The notes: generated from the letters alone by a model not told the origin. DNA of 64,000 nt from Semisulcospira habei (GCA_036245525.1 BTPG01000004.1:22706983-22770982), one strand, 5' to 3'; shown: positions 23,801 through 38,800, counted from the stretch's first letter. Program-made: numbers and translations.

Positions 23801-26800
23801 CAAAAAATGTACACATTCGCAGTGTTCAGCAGCGACACCATGAGTGACGTCTTGACCATCAGAACAGCAGTTACTTGCACCTCATGCTGTGGTGCAAGCG
23901 GGCACAGTGTGTGGGTCAGACTGACAACACACTCCAGACAATAATCTACCTGGACAGGGATCACATCAAGCAGAACTTAGGCATACATTGCAGATCACTT
24001 CAGCTCAGCAAACCATTCTATGAGAGACATGAAGTTGGTGCCGATTGAGGTGGTCCACAACGAACAATGAGAAGGCCAGGAGAGAATGGGAGCATTCTGG
24101 TGGAACAAGCTGAGGACTCTGTGGCAGGATGGTCTGAATACAATACAAACATTGACTGGCTGTAAGTGTAAACGTTCACCATCTGAGCATAGAGTCCTGT
24201 CATGTGATTTGTAGCTCGAGTCCCCCTTGTTCTGTCTTGCCCTTCTGCTTTTCAGACCCCTGTTCCTGCCATGACGGTGAGCTTGAAACCTCACAGGGTG
24301 AGCCTGTAAGTGCTTTCATGTACACTGCTCTTGTGGATGCACTGTGGGAGGGTCGGTGCACTTGTGCATGCATGCTCACCTGTACTTTCACTTACACTAC
24401 GCACACATGTGAGAGGGTGGGTTGAGCGTGGGCATGTGTGTATGTTGTGTGTGTCTTGCTCTGTGGGAAGGTGGGGACATGCGCACTCACACACGCTTAC
24501 CCATACCTTTTCGTGGCTGTGCGTGTGCGGGGGTGTGGGTGAGCATGTGAGTGCTTGCTGAATTCTTTACACGGTTACTGTTTTTCAGAAAAAGATGAAG
24601 AGAACCCACTACAGGCATACCTCCCTGCAAGCGCAGGAGAAGTACTATGAACAGTAAGAGTGTTAATTCTTTGTGACCTTTTGTGTATGCAGCCACCAGT
24701 ACTGTTTACAGTACAAGTACCTGTGGGTGCATGCACAAGGGGGTTACTCTTGATATAACATGAAAGTCTAAATTTCTGCCCAAACGCAAATGAAGCCATT
24801 TAGCCCCAGCACACTGCAGCAGTAGATTGATTGAACATGATAAATCAAGGGTAGTGCCAGATTAGCTTGGTGCCATCCGGTGCCAAGCTAGTCTGGCGCT
24901 ACCCTTCAGTTATCGTGCCCGATCCATCGGTTACATAGTCGTTAGATGACACCTCCAAAATTCAGAAAATGCAGCCTTGGGGGAGAATGAATTGATGAAT
25001 TACTTAATTACTTTTATTTAACTGTTGTACGAGAATTCATCTTTGGCTACTGGTAAATGATCAGCATTATTATCCCTTTTCATTCTGATCACCCATTGCT
25101 TGAAATATATTTGACTGATAGTTCAAGGGTGGTGTCAGAACAGCTTGATGCCTGAGGCGCAAAACTGTTCTTGCACGATGCTTGAACTAGAACAGTTTGG
25201 TCTGTCTCTTAACGTGTAATGTAGCCTTCACAACAAATTTTAAAGACAATCAGCCTCAGAATGTAATGGTGTTGATATTTCAATTGCTCATCCATTCACT
25301 TTTCTGTGCCATTTACATTTCATTAGTATACTCTTGTCTAAAGCATGTTTTTGTTGTTGTCGCTATTTCTGTTTTTCTACTTCCCTGTAGGTTTCACACC
25401 AAAGCTGAAGCAAAGGAAGACCACATACTTGTCAAAATGGCAAACAAGGTAAATTTTGTTCATGCATCCATCATGCACTTTCATAACCCTTTCTGCATGC
25501 ATCCATGTTTCTCTTTACAGTATTGGTGGTTGCTTGCACACAAGGTTAAGCTAGCTTATAATCAGATGCAGTTGATTTGTCTTCTGCACATGGCACTAAA
25601 AGTGGGAGTTTTATGGTAGCAAACAGAACAAACTACAGTAGAACCTCTTTAATGGTCACCGGATTTTACGGTCACCTTCCATTTACGGTCACTTTTGCAA
25701 TGTACGGATGGTCTACTGCTGAAAGCGGCCAACACTCAGAAATATTGGAGCCAAAAATGCAAAAATACCTGAAATTTACGGCCATGGCCAGACCGGCACA
25801 GTAAAGCTGTCACGCACAACAGGTCAATGACTGCTCTCTCAACACTTGGCCAGCCGCTACAAACCTTGGCAAAGCCGAGTGCTGTGTTGTTACGTGTTAC
25901 GTGGTGGAGTTGTAGTCGAAGTATGATAAACACACCAGACACACACGCATGTAGAGTTCTTTTAAATAGACCTCATTCAGCTGCAATCCGTCAACCGTGG
26001 CTTAAGGATGTAGACAATACTGGAGTAACAGTTCCAACAATATTTAATTCAGCGATGCGATATCCTCACAGTAATGCTCTTTCAAATGCACAAACTACTG
26101 AATACAAAGTCTCTTCTGCTATGTCCATACTACGACTCAAAGTTTCTCATACACAGCGTCTCTCGCAATAAACTGCGTATCTCTACAACTGACAAAGCAA
26201 GACAATGTACTAACGGGCTTTCCCAGCGCCCTCCTTATATACACTATCAAAATCTAGAATCTTCTACAGAAATCATGTAACTCAACTAATCAGAACAAAA
26301 CGCGCAGCCGAAACTCATTAACATAAACTTTCCAGAAACAATATATCAGGCTACAAAAACACGGCTGCTCACTTTAGCTCTAAATTCTAGCATATAATAA
26401 AGACACATAAAAGTATGGTATCCCTATCTATGATAGCTCAAAAAGGTACGAGAACATTCACCAAACAAAATAAAAGCTGCTCACTACACGCGCACAGGAA
26501 AACAAAAAGCGAAAATATTGCGATGTCACCTAACCGACGTGACACTTACGAGGCCACTAGACAGTGCGACCCTTCTACAACGCACCGGACTAAACGCAAC
26601 AAAACGAAAACGGCTCTACTCGCGAACAAAAGAAAAACTTACTAAAAAGGCACGAAATCATAACCATGATAGCTCAAATAAACAACATATCGTTACCTAC
26701 GAATAACACGTACGCTCTCACAGGATAACACAACCACAATCGTAACATTACCCCCCCCCCTCTTAAGAATGAAATTTCACAAAAATTTCTTCTCAAATTT

Positions 26801-29800
26801 CAAAAATACGGTTGTGGCTGTGTACACCTACACAAAACCCTAAACAAAATAACTACACATCAAAAATCGAATTAAAAAAACGTCTCACAGTTCCTGTAAA
26901 CAGTCCTGAGCATCGAAATGTTTCATACAAAAGTTCTGGACACACAAATGTTCATTTAAACTGCTCTGCTCAGGTAATCTGCTCCAAAGTTCTGCGAACC
27001 CTTGATAGACTGTAGTTTAATGTCAAAATTCTGCAAGAACATCGCCCATCTCATAATACGAGAATTAGTAAACTTTGCAGAGTTTAGATAGTTCAAGGGC
27101 TGATGGTCTGTTTGGAGAACAAATGGCACTCCCAGAAGGTACAGTTCGAATCGCCTTACTCCCCAAATGATGGCTAGGCACTCCTTCTCGATGGTCGAGT
27201 AGTTTCTCTCAGCTCTGGTCAACTTTTTGCTGGCGTAGCTCACTGGGTGGAGTTTTCCGTTATCTTCTTGCATCAAGACAGCACCTACTCCTTCGTTGGA
27301 GGCGTCTGTTCTCAGGAAGAACGTTTTCAACGGGTCAGGAAGGTGTAGAATAGGCTTCTCGGTTAGGATGTCTCGAACCGCCTGGAATGCTCGCTCTTGG
27401 GCATCTTCCCACTTCACTATGTTAGGTTGTCCTTTCCTCAGCAAATCAGTCAGGGGTGCTGTAACTGCCGCAAAGTTTGGTATGAACTCCCGGTAGTAGT
27501 TCGCCAAGCCCATAAATGAGCGGACTTGCATCTTGGTCGTAGGTCGCGGGGCATCCCTGATCTTCTGCACGTTGGCGTCGTGTAGTCCCTTTAAACCTTC
27601 GCTCAATTTATGTCCAATGAAGTCTATGTTGTCAGCTCCAAGAATACACTTGCTTGGACGGATGGTGAAATTCGCATCGGACAGTCTTTGGAACAGTTCT
27701 CAGAGGGCTTTGAGGTGGTCCTCCCAAGTTTTGGTATGGATCAAAATGTCATCCCAGTAAAAGACCACATTTTGCATATCTTCTAGGATCTTTTTCAGTC
27801 CTCTCTTTAATGTGGCACCACTGTTCACCATACCAAAAGGCATCTTCAGGAACTCCCAATGACCGTCGGGTATGACGAACGCTGTCTTGGGGATATCTTT
27901 TTCTGCAACCTTGATTTGCCAATACCCTTTGCTTAGGTCAATTTTGGAGAAAAATCGGTCTCCACTGACCTTCTGGAACAGTTCTTCTGCTGTGGGCATA
28001 GGCTCTGGATCAAAGAGTGTTAGTTTATTGAGTCGGCGATAGTCCACACACACTCGGTTGGATCCATCTGGTTTCTTCACGATGACAACTGGGGACGCAT
28101 AGGGTGACTTGGACTCTCTGATGACATTCAGGCTCACCATTTCCTTGATATCCTTTTTCAATTCTTCTCTCGTGTTATAAGGAAGACGATAAGGTTTGCT
28201 GCGAACTGGCTCGTTTGACGTCAGGTTTACCTCGTGCAGGATGGTGTCTGTTGTCCCTGGGTCAAGTGTAAACCGATGCTCGAACTCTTGAGTCAGGACG
28301 CGCAGTTCTTCACGTTGAGTCTGGGTCAGATTCTGACCGAACTGGATATCTTCTACATCCTCTTTATGTCGGAGTTCATTAAGGTCAAATAGGTTCTCAT
28401 CGTCTAGTCTTTCATCATCAGCAAGACGCACCGATTCCGCCAATTTTTGTTTATCTTGACCTCTCTGTAGCTCCACCAGCCTGTCCTCATTTACCACTGC
28501 TGCTTCCGTGTTGTCCGCCACTTTTAGAGGGATGGTCTGGTGACTCTTCTCTGCTTGACTTCTCGTGGTAACGGAACATATTTCAGGTCTCCACTCTGGA
28601 TCTGGATCGTCTGCGTTTCTGGCACCATCAATGTTTCCGATGATGAGATCGTAGACTGGCGTCTTCACGCACAACGCCTTCATCTCTCCTGTCAAGTATG
28701 GGGTGTCGACACTGACTTTGGCAAGGGGGATAATCCTTACAGTTCCGTCATCCAAAATGAGGGTGGTCCACTCCTGTAGCTTCTGGTCTTCAGCTATTAG
28801 GTCCTCTCTCACGATGATGCAACTGCAACCAGTGTCTCTCAACACTCTCACTGGTGTGTCGCCGACGAATCTTGACACCACCGGTATGTTCGGCACTTCA
28901 TTCTCAGGCAGCGCGATGTTTGAGACTGGTAAAAATGTAGTCCCATCTCCTACTGGGATGCGTCCATTCTTTCTGAAAGATTCGATCAGTTCTGGTGTCG
29001 CTCGCTTTTCTCTGGATTCAAAGTCATTGGATGACGTCACATCATTTGCTAATACAGCGGCAGCTCTGTGTTGAGACGTGGTACTGCTTCTGCCTGCTAT
29101 CCCACGATCTTGGTTGGATCTTCTGATGTTGTCGCCTCGGGGAACATCTTTAGAAGGACACCATATCGCTTTGTGACCCTTCTTTCCACAGAGAAAACAG
29201 TCAGGTTCTCCACCTCAAACTGAGTCTAACTGGAAACAGCCTTGACTGTAACCAAATGGCAGGCAAGCACCTCGAAAACGTAAACAGTGAGAGTCTGCGG
29301 ACCCAGTTACCAAGATGTGTTGACAAGTTTGACAATTAATGAGCAGACTACTAGACCACGCCCACAAACGGCACTGTGATTGAGGTAGAACTGTACATGG
29401 CAGTTGACAACTGACACTGAGTAGCCCGTTTTCTCGATTATAATTGGTGGCTCACAAAGCAACACAAAGCCGCTGTGCCTGCTGAACAGGCTACAAGGGT
29501 GACCGAGCGTGCGGCTGTGGAAAGATCACATTAGTTCGTTAAAAGATGGTGTTCGTTATGCAAGTGTATTCTCTTCGTTCGTTATACACTACTTTTGACT
29601 AGGCCGACAACATCCGGTTTTTTTTTTTTTTTTGCTGCTGACATTTCAAAATCGAAAATGCCAAAAATGTGATTTTTTTGTTGACTTATTGATTTTCAAA
29701 ATGACCTATTGATTTTATGTTCCTTCGGTCATTTGACTTATTGACTGCAAAACTCAACCTAATCACTGAGTAATACAGCACTTCAATTTGCACAATACCA

Positions 29801-32800
29801 GATATACGATCAACCAAATAAAAGTATGCTTTCTAACACACAAATGAAAGATCGAGAAGAAATGAATACAATCTGTAAGCTACTAAAACTCCCCAGCGGG
29901 ATCACGAAAGACAAGTTTGACTCGACTAAAGCTTTCACAAACTAGACATTCACAGCGCAAGGCTTCTTTTACTAGCAACGTTTCAGAATGAACAATATCA
30001 CGTATACAAGTGGAACATATGTCCTTAACTTAACATGACTGAAAGTTGAATAAACTCAATATAGTTCAGGTCACGGGACCTTCTCGCCGGAAGCACAACC
30101 GTTAAGCGCAGCTCAACTCGACGCTCTTGCTTCCGCGATAAGGTCTTCCGTAACACAGGCAGCTTTTAAATAATACAATAACTCAGAATGGCACTGTGAT
30201 AAAGCTCCTCTCACAATACAGTCACTACGTGGAGATGAAATAAATCACACAATGTACTTTACAAAATTATACGCAAACAAAACTTTGCTTAAACAGGTTA
30301 GAAATATTTAAACGGGACAACCCGACCTGACTAAATGAGGCGCGCCGCGACACTCGCGAAGGCACTCAGGTTCAGCGTCGTAGCCCCACAAGGCGGAGTG
30401 ACACAGTCAGCCTCCACTCTCAGTACACCATTAGATTAGGAACCATAGGTGCAAAAATACGCATATAAATACATAACAAAAGAAACACGATAATCACATC
30501 ACCCTTCCCGTAACTTTAATTGCCGTCTTTTATATTCCCTTCACCACTCTCCTACAACAATAAATTCAACCTCAACATATTCCCTTCACCTCTCTCCCGC
30601 AACAATAAATTCAAACTCAACAAAATACATATTTACTCGTCACCACGTGACTCACTTCCGAATACACCCTCCGACGCTAATTACTGAGACGACCTTTGTC
30701 GCCTACTCGGCATTAAATCCCCATAACTACTTCGACGCTAACTACCTTAGAAACTACAACATACAACAAACGGCATTCGCTTCTACATTCTATTCTCTTG
30801 TATTCTACCCCTGCCCCCAATATACACTAGCCAACATAACAGAACAAGCAAACACAACCAAACCCCCCGAGCAAATAGCCACTAGAGAATTGTCACATGT
30901 ACTCACTGCCATCTGTGAAAACGCCCCGGCTAGGACGAAGACAAGACAAGCCAGGGGTAAAGTCGTCGCAGCTCTCTCTTCTCTCCCTCTCCTTCCTCGG
31001 ACAACGGCTCCAGGACGACCAGAACCGTATCGCAGGGCCGATACACAGGACCGACACAGCTGCTTGTGGCCTCCAGCAAATGGCGAACCACGCCTGGAAA
31101 ACCACCCTCGGAGACTGTTGGCAAAAGCAACCGACTCGTTTGGAAAATGCGACTTGCGAAAATTTGGATAACTTTAGGTTGGCAAAAAAAACGCTCACTA
31201 AATCACGTGATGTAAAAACACGTGAAACAATAACCACCCTATGGCGTTCAGACTGGGCGACCATGTGCTTCACGCCGACCTCCAAACTCTCACATGGCAG
31301 CAAATACTCGTGTACAGGCCAAATACTAGACACCTATGCTATCGCTACCCGGTGACTAACTAAACCCTGTCACCCCTCTAAACTTACTCCCCTACATAAA
31401 ATAGACGAAAAAACCCCGTGTCGTGACACAGCTGCATCTCCTGCTTCACTGGCGCCCTTCCTCCGCCGATTTGACAGCCCTGGCACCGGTAACTCCGATA
31501 CTTCGCCCCCACCTGCAGCGTTGGGGAGATCCGGCATGGTTGGCTACCGGAGTTCCCCTGGCTTCCCCCCCCCCCACCCCCCCACCCCCCCCCCCAGTTG
31601 TCGCTGTGTGTCAACGCAAGCCTCTCGGGTTGGGGTGCCCACCTGCTACCAGACTTCAGTGCGACGTCCGGCGCCTGGCCCCCAGAATGGCCTCTTGGCA
31701 CATCAACTGGTTGGAGCTGCAAGCAGTTTGGTAAGCCCTCATCGCTTGGGTCACCAGAAACTCCTGGTCCTCTCCGACAATGCGACATCCAGAAGCAAGA
31801 TGGGACTCGCTCCCCCGACCTGTGCCTGCTCCTCTACCGTCTGATGCTCTGGTGCCAGGACCGCGGCATTTCGCTCCGGGCCCGACACATTCCCGGTCAC
31901 GTGAACGTCCTGGCCGACTCCCTCTTGCGTCGCGGCCAACTGCTACACACGGAGTGGACTCTTCGCTGCGACATCTTCCATATGATCTGTGCGCACTAGG
32001 AGACCCCTATGATCAACTTGTTCGCCACAAGGTGGAACCACCATGCTCAAGCAGCCTCGCCAATCGCTCTTCCACCCATGCCAGGAGCGTCTCCTCCTTC
32101 ACGCCTGGAGATTGTGTAGCACGCCTTCACCGCTAGCGGCTTCTCGAGTGCAGCAGTGGAAGCGATCTCTTCTGCCCGCAGACCCTTGACGCGGCGCGTC
32201 TATGAGGGAAAATGGCGAGTGCTGTGCTCCTGGTGTGAGGACCAACGACTCTTCCCCCACCGACCTGACGAACCCCCAGCTCACGGACTTCTTCCTCTGG
32301 CTCTTCGGAGACCAAGGCTTGGCCCCCATCACCATCCGGGGGTACTTGTCCATGATTGCTGACACCTACGGGCACCTCGGCCGCCCTGACCCCGGCGCCT
32401 GTAAAGACATCGCCGACCTTATGATGCACTTTGGCCTGCAGCGTCCAGTGCCATGCTCACTCATTCCGCGCTAGGACCTGCCCTGGGTGCTGACGTGGCT
32501 AAACTCCGCCAGATTTGAACCGCTGCATGCGGCCCGCTTCGCAGATGTGACTCGTAAGACATGCTTCCTGTTGGCCCTTGCCACCACGGCCCGAGTCAGC
32601 GAGCTACACGCGCTCTCGGCGCGCCCTGCCTGCCTTTAGTTTCGTGCGGAAGGCTCCGTGCAGCTTCTCACAGACCCTGCTTTCCTTGCCAAGACCAGGT
32701 CTCCACTGACCGCGCCACAGGTGATCACCCTACGGCCGCTGCGTGGGATGAACTTCCCCCGGGAGACCAGGCAACAAGATCCCGTGCGCGCCCTAAGCGT

Positions 32801-35800
32801 TTACCTATGCTGAACCAAAGCCGTCCGTAGAGGACGCTCACGCCTCTTCCTGCCTCTAAAACCCGGCAGAACTGACATCATAGCCCAGACGATATCTTCC
32901 TGGCTATGCTGGGTCATTAGGTCCGCATACCAGGACCTCTCCCCACAGTGAGCGAAGAGGCTCAAGATATGCACACACGAGGTACAAGCCATGGCCACGA
33001 GCCTCGCATTTGACCAGAACTGTGCGGTCAAGGACATCGTGGCAGCCGTGGGCTGGCGAGCTGAATCGACCTTCGCCCGCTTCTACCTCCGGGATCTGGC
33101 GGGCCAGCGAGACAACCTCGCTCTGGTGGGGGACATCACGGCAGCACAACACTCCCTCCCGGCACTGCAGGCGCCGTAGGTATGCACTTAGCTAAAATTG
33201 TCGGGAGTGTGCGACAGGGAGGATGGCCCGCATATGCCCCTTGGGGGTGGTGGGGGTAGCGGCACCCTCCTCCTTCTCGCTATTCTTCCAATTTGTCATG
33301 TCATCGGTAATGTTTTTGAGGAAATAAATTCATTTTTCTCTAAAAGGTATTTTTTCGAAAAATACTTACCGATGACATGACTCGGAGGACCCTCCCACCT
33401 GCCCCGCTTGCCGCTGGTGAGCTAAGTATCCTGACTGAGGAATGATCGTACGACTTGGAACCGGATGGGCAGGCACGGGAGACAACTCTCGGCCCCTCTG
33501 GGGGTTCCCCGAGTGCCTCCCGGGTTGTGCAGGGGCACAATGGGTTCTTAGGCTAAAATTGTGTGAGTATGTAGACACTTCCAATTTGTCATGTCATCGG
33601 TAAGTATTTTTCGAAAAAATACCTTTTAGAGAAAAATGAATTTTTCACAATAGCCTCTGTGTTTTGTTTCCAGTTGAGTGCGTTGTCAAAAAGAACACTA
33701 AATATTTGTAGGACACTACACGCTCAACTTCTGTTCCATTGATGACAACAGGATCGAGATGATGTTTGCTTTTCCTGAAATCTATGATCATCTCACTTGT
33801 TTTGCCAACACATAATTCAAGATAGTTTCTATTGCACCACTCTACAAAGTCATCGATAGTGTCTGTCCTCCTCATTCGTAATCTGTCCTGTCAGTGCATG
33901 TCGTCAGCGTATTTGTCCATGACACGGTCGTCATGAGTGGCTCTACAGTCTGCTGTGTACAAAGAAAGCAAAAAAGGTGACAGGACAGTCCCCTGTGGTG
34001 CACCGGTGTTGGTAAAAAGTACATCTGAGATTAGATCCGAACTAATTCTGACATACTGTGGGCAGTTAGTGAGATAGTCCAAAACCCAAAGAATGATAGA
34101 GGCATTTATGTTCATGTGAACAAGTTTGTAAGCGAGTATGTGTGATTAAATGGTGTTAAAAGCAGATGAAAAATCATACAACATCAGTCGGTTTTTCTAA
34201 ATGAGAGATGTTGTTTACAACATATGCAAAATGGCATCATCAACACTTCTTTGCCTTCTGTAAGCAAACTGAAAGGGGTTCATAAAATCAGAAATCTGTA
34301 TTTGAAAATGTGAAAGAACAGCCCTCTCAAAAACCTTCATGACACATGAGGTAAGAGCAACTGGTCTTGAATCATTCATCACAGATACAGTTTGCTCTTT
34401 TGGCACAGGGATAATACAAGATGTCCTCCTCGAACAGGGGACGGCGCACTGGGTAAGTGACATGTTAAAAATATAGCAAAGAATTCTGTACAGTTGTTCA
34501 GCGCATAATTTTAACATATTAGATCTAACACCATCTGGTCCAGACGCTTTGTTTGGGTTCATATTTTTAAGTACTCTAAGCACCACCTCCTCAGAAGCCA
34601 CAATCACTTCACTTTGCATGTGTTTAGGTCCACTAACTAGCATTTCCTTGACCTGTTCCCTCTCATGCTCAGAATCATGACAGTCAATTCTTGCATAGAA
34701 CTTATTTAACTCTTCCGCGCACGGCGCACAATCTTCAAGTGCACACCGTCAAATTTTATAGCCCTCTAATGAGCGCACAAAGGCGAATAAATTTGCCCAG
34801 CCCCTTTCTCATACCATTTCTTGTATTTTTTCCACGAAACCAGTGTCAAGTGGGGAGCACGGCTGTTCAGTTCTTCTACAAACCGACACATTTAGTTAGG
34901 GAGTGCCGCGCTAGCTTATCAAGTGGCGAGCTGACCTAGTTACACACATTCCGATGGGCGTCTGGTACCGCCTGATAGTAGGACTTCTTTATGCTTACTA
35001 TTTTATGTGGGCAGAGTGCCAAATTTGTGCAGGCTTTAAACCTTAACTGTGCTTTCAAAATACTTTTGTTTGGATTTTCAATGAGTGATATGTGTTAGTG
35101 TAACATAGTGCTACAAGTAAGTGCTTTTCTTTTACTGGATAGATTTACCTGTGATTTTTTATAGAAAGTTTTATAGACCAGCATGTGAGTGTATTTCGCC
35201 GACATTTAGAATGGAGTCTGTGACACACAATATTCCTATTCAAACCACATGGAACGATTGAGTAGTTTGTGCAGGATTTGCCGTGCAGAGCGAGCAAAAG
35301 GCAAAGGAAAGACGGACTATAACACTTTAAACTGTGTGTTGATTATGTAGACGATCTTTCTGCTTTTCATGGCATTGACGTATGTACAGATGAAGAAGAC
35401 AAACATCTGAAGGGAATGTGTAGAGAGCCGCCGGTAACAAGTACACGCAGGACTCAGTCTCTCTGTGAAATAAATTGTCTTGAGACTGATACATTTTAGC
35501 CTGCACCGACTGTTCTGTGTTTATCTAATTTACGCCTATCAAAATAGCTATTTGATCACCATTAAGAGTGTTTATTATTTTCACTGTGGGTGTCCCATCC
35601 GATTTGTAAGATTTAGTAAAGTGGCCGCCGGGGATTGCTCTTCCGATTTTATAAGATTTAGTGGAATGCTAAAGACAACATCACCTATACAAAGTGTGCA
35701 ACTGACACTGCCGCTAACCCTGCATATGAACTGTGAATTATTTCGAACATTTTCACTGCCTCCGAAATCAACTACGTTTGGAGATTACGTTAACCCAAGA

Positions 35801-38800
35801 ACTTTCCGTCTGTCTAACACTGGATTTTACCAATGACGCATCATCCCATTTCAGGACCCACTGAGATCGCAAGGTAAATCTATCTGACATTTTGAGTAGT
35901 GCATAGCGTAGTGGCTGTATACGATGATCGCTGGCCTGAACCATAATTTTCGCAAAAGTACTTTGCATGAGTTAGAACAGTTGAAAGACGTGTCATTTGC
36001 AACCGATTTACGTTGTCTTCACGGTAAACTGGGCGCCGGTTGCCTGTCTTCTAGTCCGTTGCATGCATTGCTCATCTTCATTTTCCTAAGCATGTCTAGT
36101 GTCTACAGAAAGCTTATTTTCTTAGCTTTTAAGTGTATGTCTTAAATACAAGATACGTTCAGTACAGCTTAAACAACACGCCGTAAATGACCGGTACCAT
36201 TAAAATGTATCCCGCGTGGCACACTGTCAGTGCTGAGCGTGTACACAGAGAGCGTGCTTGCGTAAAACAGTGACAAGAATAGCGCGACTATAGTTGCACA
36301 GCCGTAACAGATTGCGCTCAGCTCTGTGCTGCCAGCAGGCGGTATTAACAGAGGCGACACGCTGCGCGGCTCCTTATCTTACAGCGCGGGCACGCGCGCG
36401 TGCCTCAAAACTAAATGGGAGGCCTTGAACAGCCGTGGGAGATGTTTATCAACCATGTCGGGCGAGATATCCTGGGGGAAATTGGTTAGAGAGCTGGCTT
36501 CCGTTGGCAATGAGTGATACTTAGGGAATGCAAAACTAAATGTTTCTTGTATTTAGTATGCTAAATGTCCCCTATGTAGCTCTGTGTCTTTCATGTATTT
36601 TCGGAGGAGGGTGAATGGAACTTATTCAGCTATAGTAGAAGAAGTACACTATAGCTAGAAGGGTCCAGAAAGCAGTATTGGGAAATGAAATTTTGAGTGT
36701 TTTAGCTCACACCTGCTCCATAGATTTTGCCGTGCGTTTAGGGGGTGCGCTGCTGTGCGTTTCATAGTGGCAAGTTTTTTTGACTGCGTGCGTCGAAGAG
36801 TTAAGTCATTGACATGGGACGTAGTTTTGCTCTATACTGGAACAGTTTTTTGCTTCTTGTTCCCACCCATCAGATTCATACCCTCCCACACCCGTTTCAT
36901 GTTTGCCATCTGAAACTGTTTTTCAATCTTTTTTTCTATATTCTTCCTTGCCCTTCTAAGCTCCCTTTTTTCAGTTCTTTTTAAGTCCCTTCTATTTATA
37001 GAAGGGACTTTTTAGGACGGGTCGTGGTGGGGCGAATTTAGGAGCATGTCCATGATGTCAAGGCGGGCAGGCTAAACCTCTAACAATTGAAGTAACAAGA
37101 TAAAAATTACATCATGTCTAGTTACGCTAACCTCGCTGCTGAACGTAATTTGCCGCGAAGTGCTGTATGTGCGTATGTATGTATGTATGTACGGGGCGGT
37201 CCGTGGCGCAGTGGTTAAGGCGCCTGCCACCAATGCTAAGGTGCGAGGTTCGAGACCGGGTTCCGGTGTCGGACTTTTCTCCTCTAGTGTCACCGTTAAT
37301 TCAGGCGAACCATCGGGGGTTCTTTCTCCGGGTACTCCGGCTCTTCCTCCCCCTCCTCTATGGTACCGGTTTCAGACCACTTTATAAATTTCAAATACAA
37401 GCGATCAAAATTTCCGAAACCTCAGTAGCTGAACTGACCCTTCGCACCATGTGAATGTCCTGTGTTTGTCTTGTACTGTGTTTGTCTTAAGAGTGAATGC
37501 GTGTGTGTCACGTGAGCGTGCGTGTTGGGTGCAGTTCGCGGCACTTTGAGCCAATTCGCAGAATTGGGAAAAAGCGCCTATATAATAACCGGTATATTAT
37601 TATTATGTGCGTGTGTATGTATGTATGTGTGCGCGCATATGTATGTAAACAAGAGAATCTCCGATATTTCTGTACACACAAGCTTGAAACTTGGCGAAAT
37701 ATTTTTTTAAGTTGGTGGCTAAGAGAGCCTCTGAGCATATTGTAATTAAATATCTCATTGAAGACATAAACAACCGTTTATAGGAAGTCGGTTGACCCAG
37801 ATTAGAGTCCGTAATTTTTGTCATTTTTACTTGAACTTTTGCCTAAGCTGGTTTGGAGAAAGACATTGGATGAGTTCGTTAGCCAGCTTTGTATCCTTTC
37901 AACTTCTTTAGTAAAAATTAATTCTTTTCAGAAAAGAATTAAAACACTAAAATACGTTTACTTCTAGAAAAAATCTGACGGTGGCGGTGACGTAAAAGAG
38001 GCAACTCTGTCACCCCTCACAGACATAATACTCTAAATATGACGTCATTCTCTCTCGGGCACGCAGCTCTCTCTCTCTCTCTCTCTCTCTCTCAAACAAA
38101 CAAGCGCTCATTCCCAGGAGGAATAGATACTCGTCCGCCCTCCAGGCGCATGAGGATCTATGCCTCTTGGAGATGTTTGGTGTGTGCGCGCACGTACACA
38201 CACATCGACGCGTTTTCACTAAGAGCATGCAGGTGACCCCTGTACTTAGTATATCATGTAGCTAGGTAAAGTCAACACAAATTATAGTAAGACTAAAAAA
38301 GTAATGTGAAGTTTTAGTTTTGTCACCATTTTCTGAAGCCTATGAAGCGAAAGTGAAACTCATATCCCATAAAATATAAAATTACGTAAAAACTAAAACT
38401 TACGTATGACAAATGATGTTTGACAAATCAATGACGCGGATGTCCTGCGCCCCTTATAGAACTCACTGACGCTTTGGCAGATCTGCGAGACTTTTTCAAT
38501 AGGAGATAATTCAACATCAGAATCAGGTCAAAGACAGCGAGGACAGCTCTCATATAGAAGGGACTTTGTGGGTTATGGTTCATCCCATCTTGTACTTTCC
38601 GTAACTGTTCTTTGTTCTTGTCGTCAAAAACTTTCTTCTTTCTGTTTAAGACCTCCTTGATGTGCTTCGTGACCCAAGGTTTGTTGTTGGAATAGATTTT
38701 AACAGTTTGTTTAGGCACAACACTGTCTACGCAGACATTTATGTAGCTGCAAACTGAGTCAGCCAGTTCATTAACGTCGCTTGCAGTGTCCGTAAAAACA

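Larger units (their letters stand above)
36998..38567. mobile_element. 1.54 kb insertion with 14-bp target duplication, type unknown
   Basis: ATAGAAGGGACTTT stands at 36998-37011 and 38554-38567 and brackets 37012-38553 within the LINE linker region. The insert contains a tRNA-derived SINE (37190-37606), a CT microsatellite (38070-38095), and on the minus strand an open start RAVLAVFDLILMLNYLLLKK that was not recognised. The length of the target duplication suggests a LINE-mobilised sequence. Confidence 0.65.

Noticed and set aside
24310..24561. Cys/His-rich open frames around TG/CA-rich sequence
   Set aside because: Composition comes from simple sequence (CACACA/TGTG), not a protein family.
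30647..31355. Overlapping open frames of 145-175 codons on both strands
   Set aside because: No recognisable motifs, both strands open at once, no splice or start context. Treated as chance.
31353..31390. Possible LTR start TGACAGGG after an AGAGGGG purine run (minus strand)
   Set aside because: No second LTR and no coding partner were found. CTGTCACCCCTC also recurs near 38009 without context.
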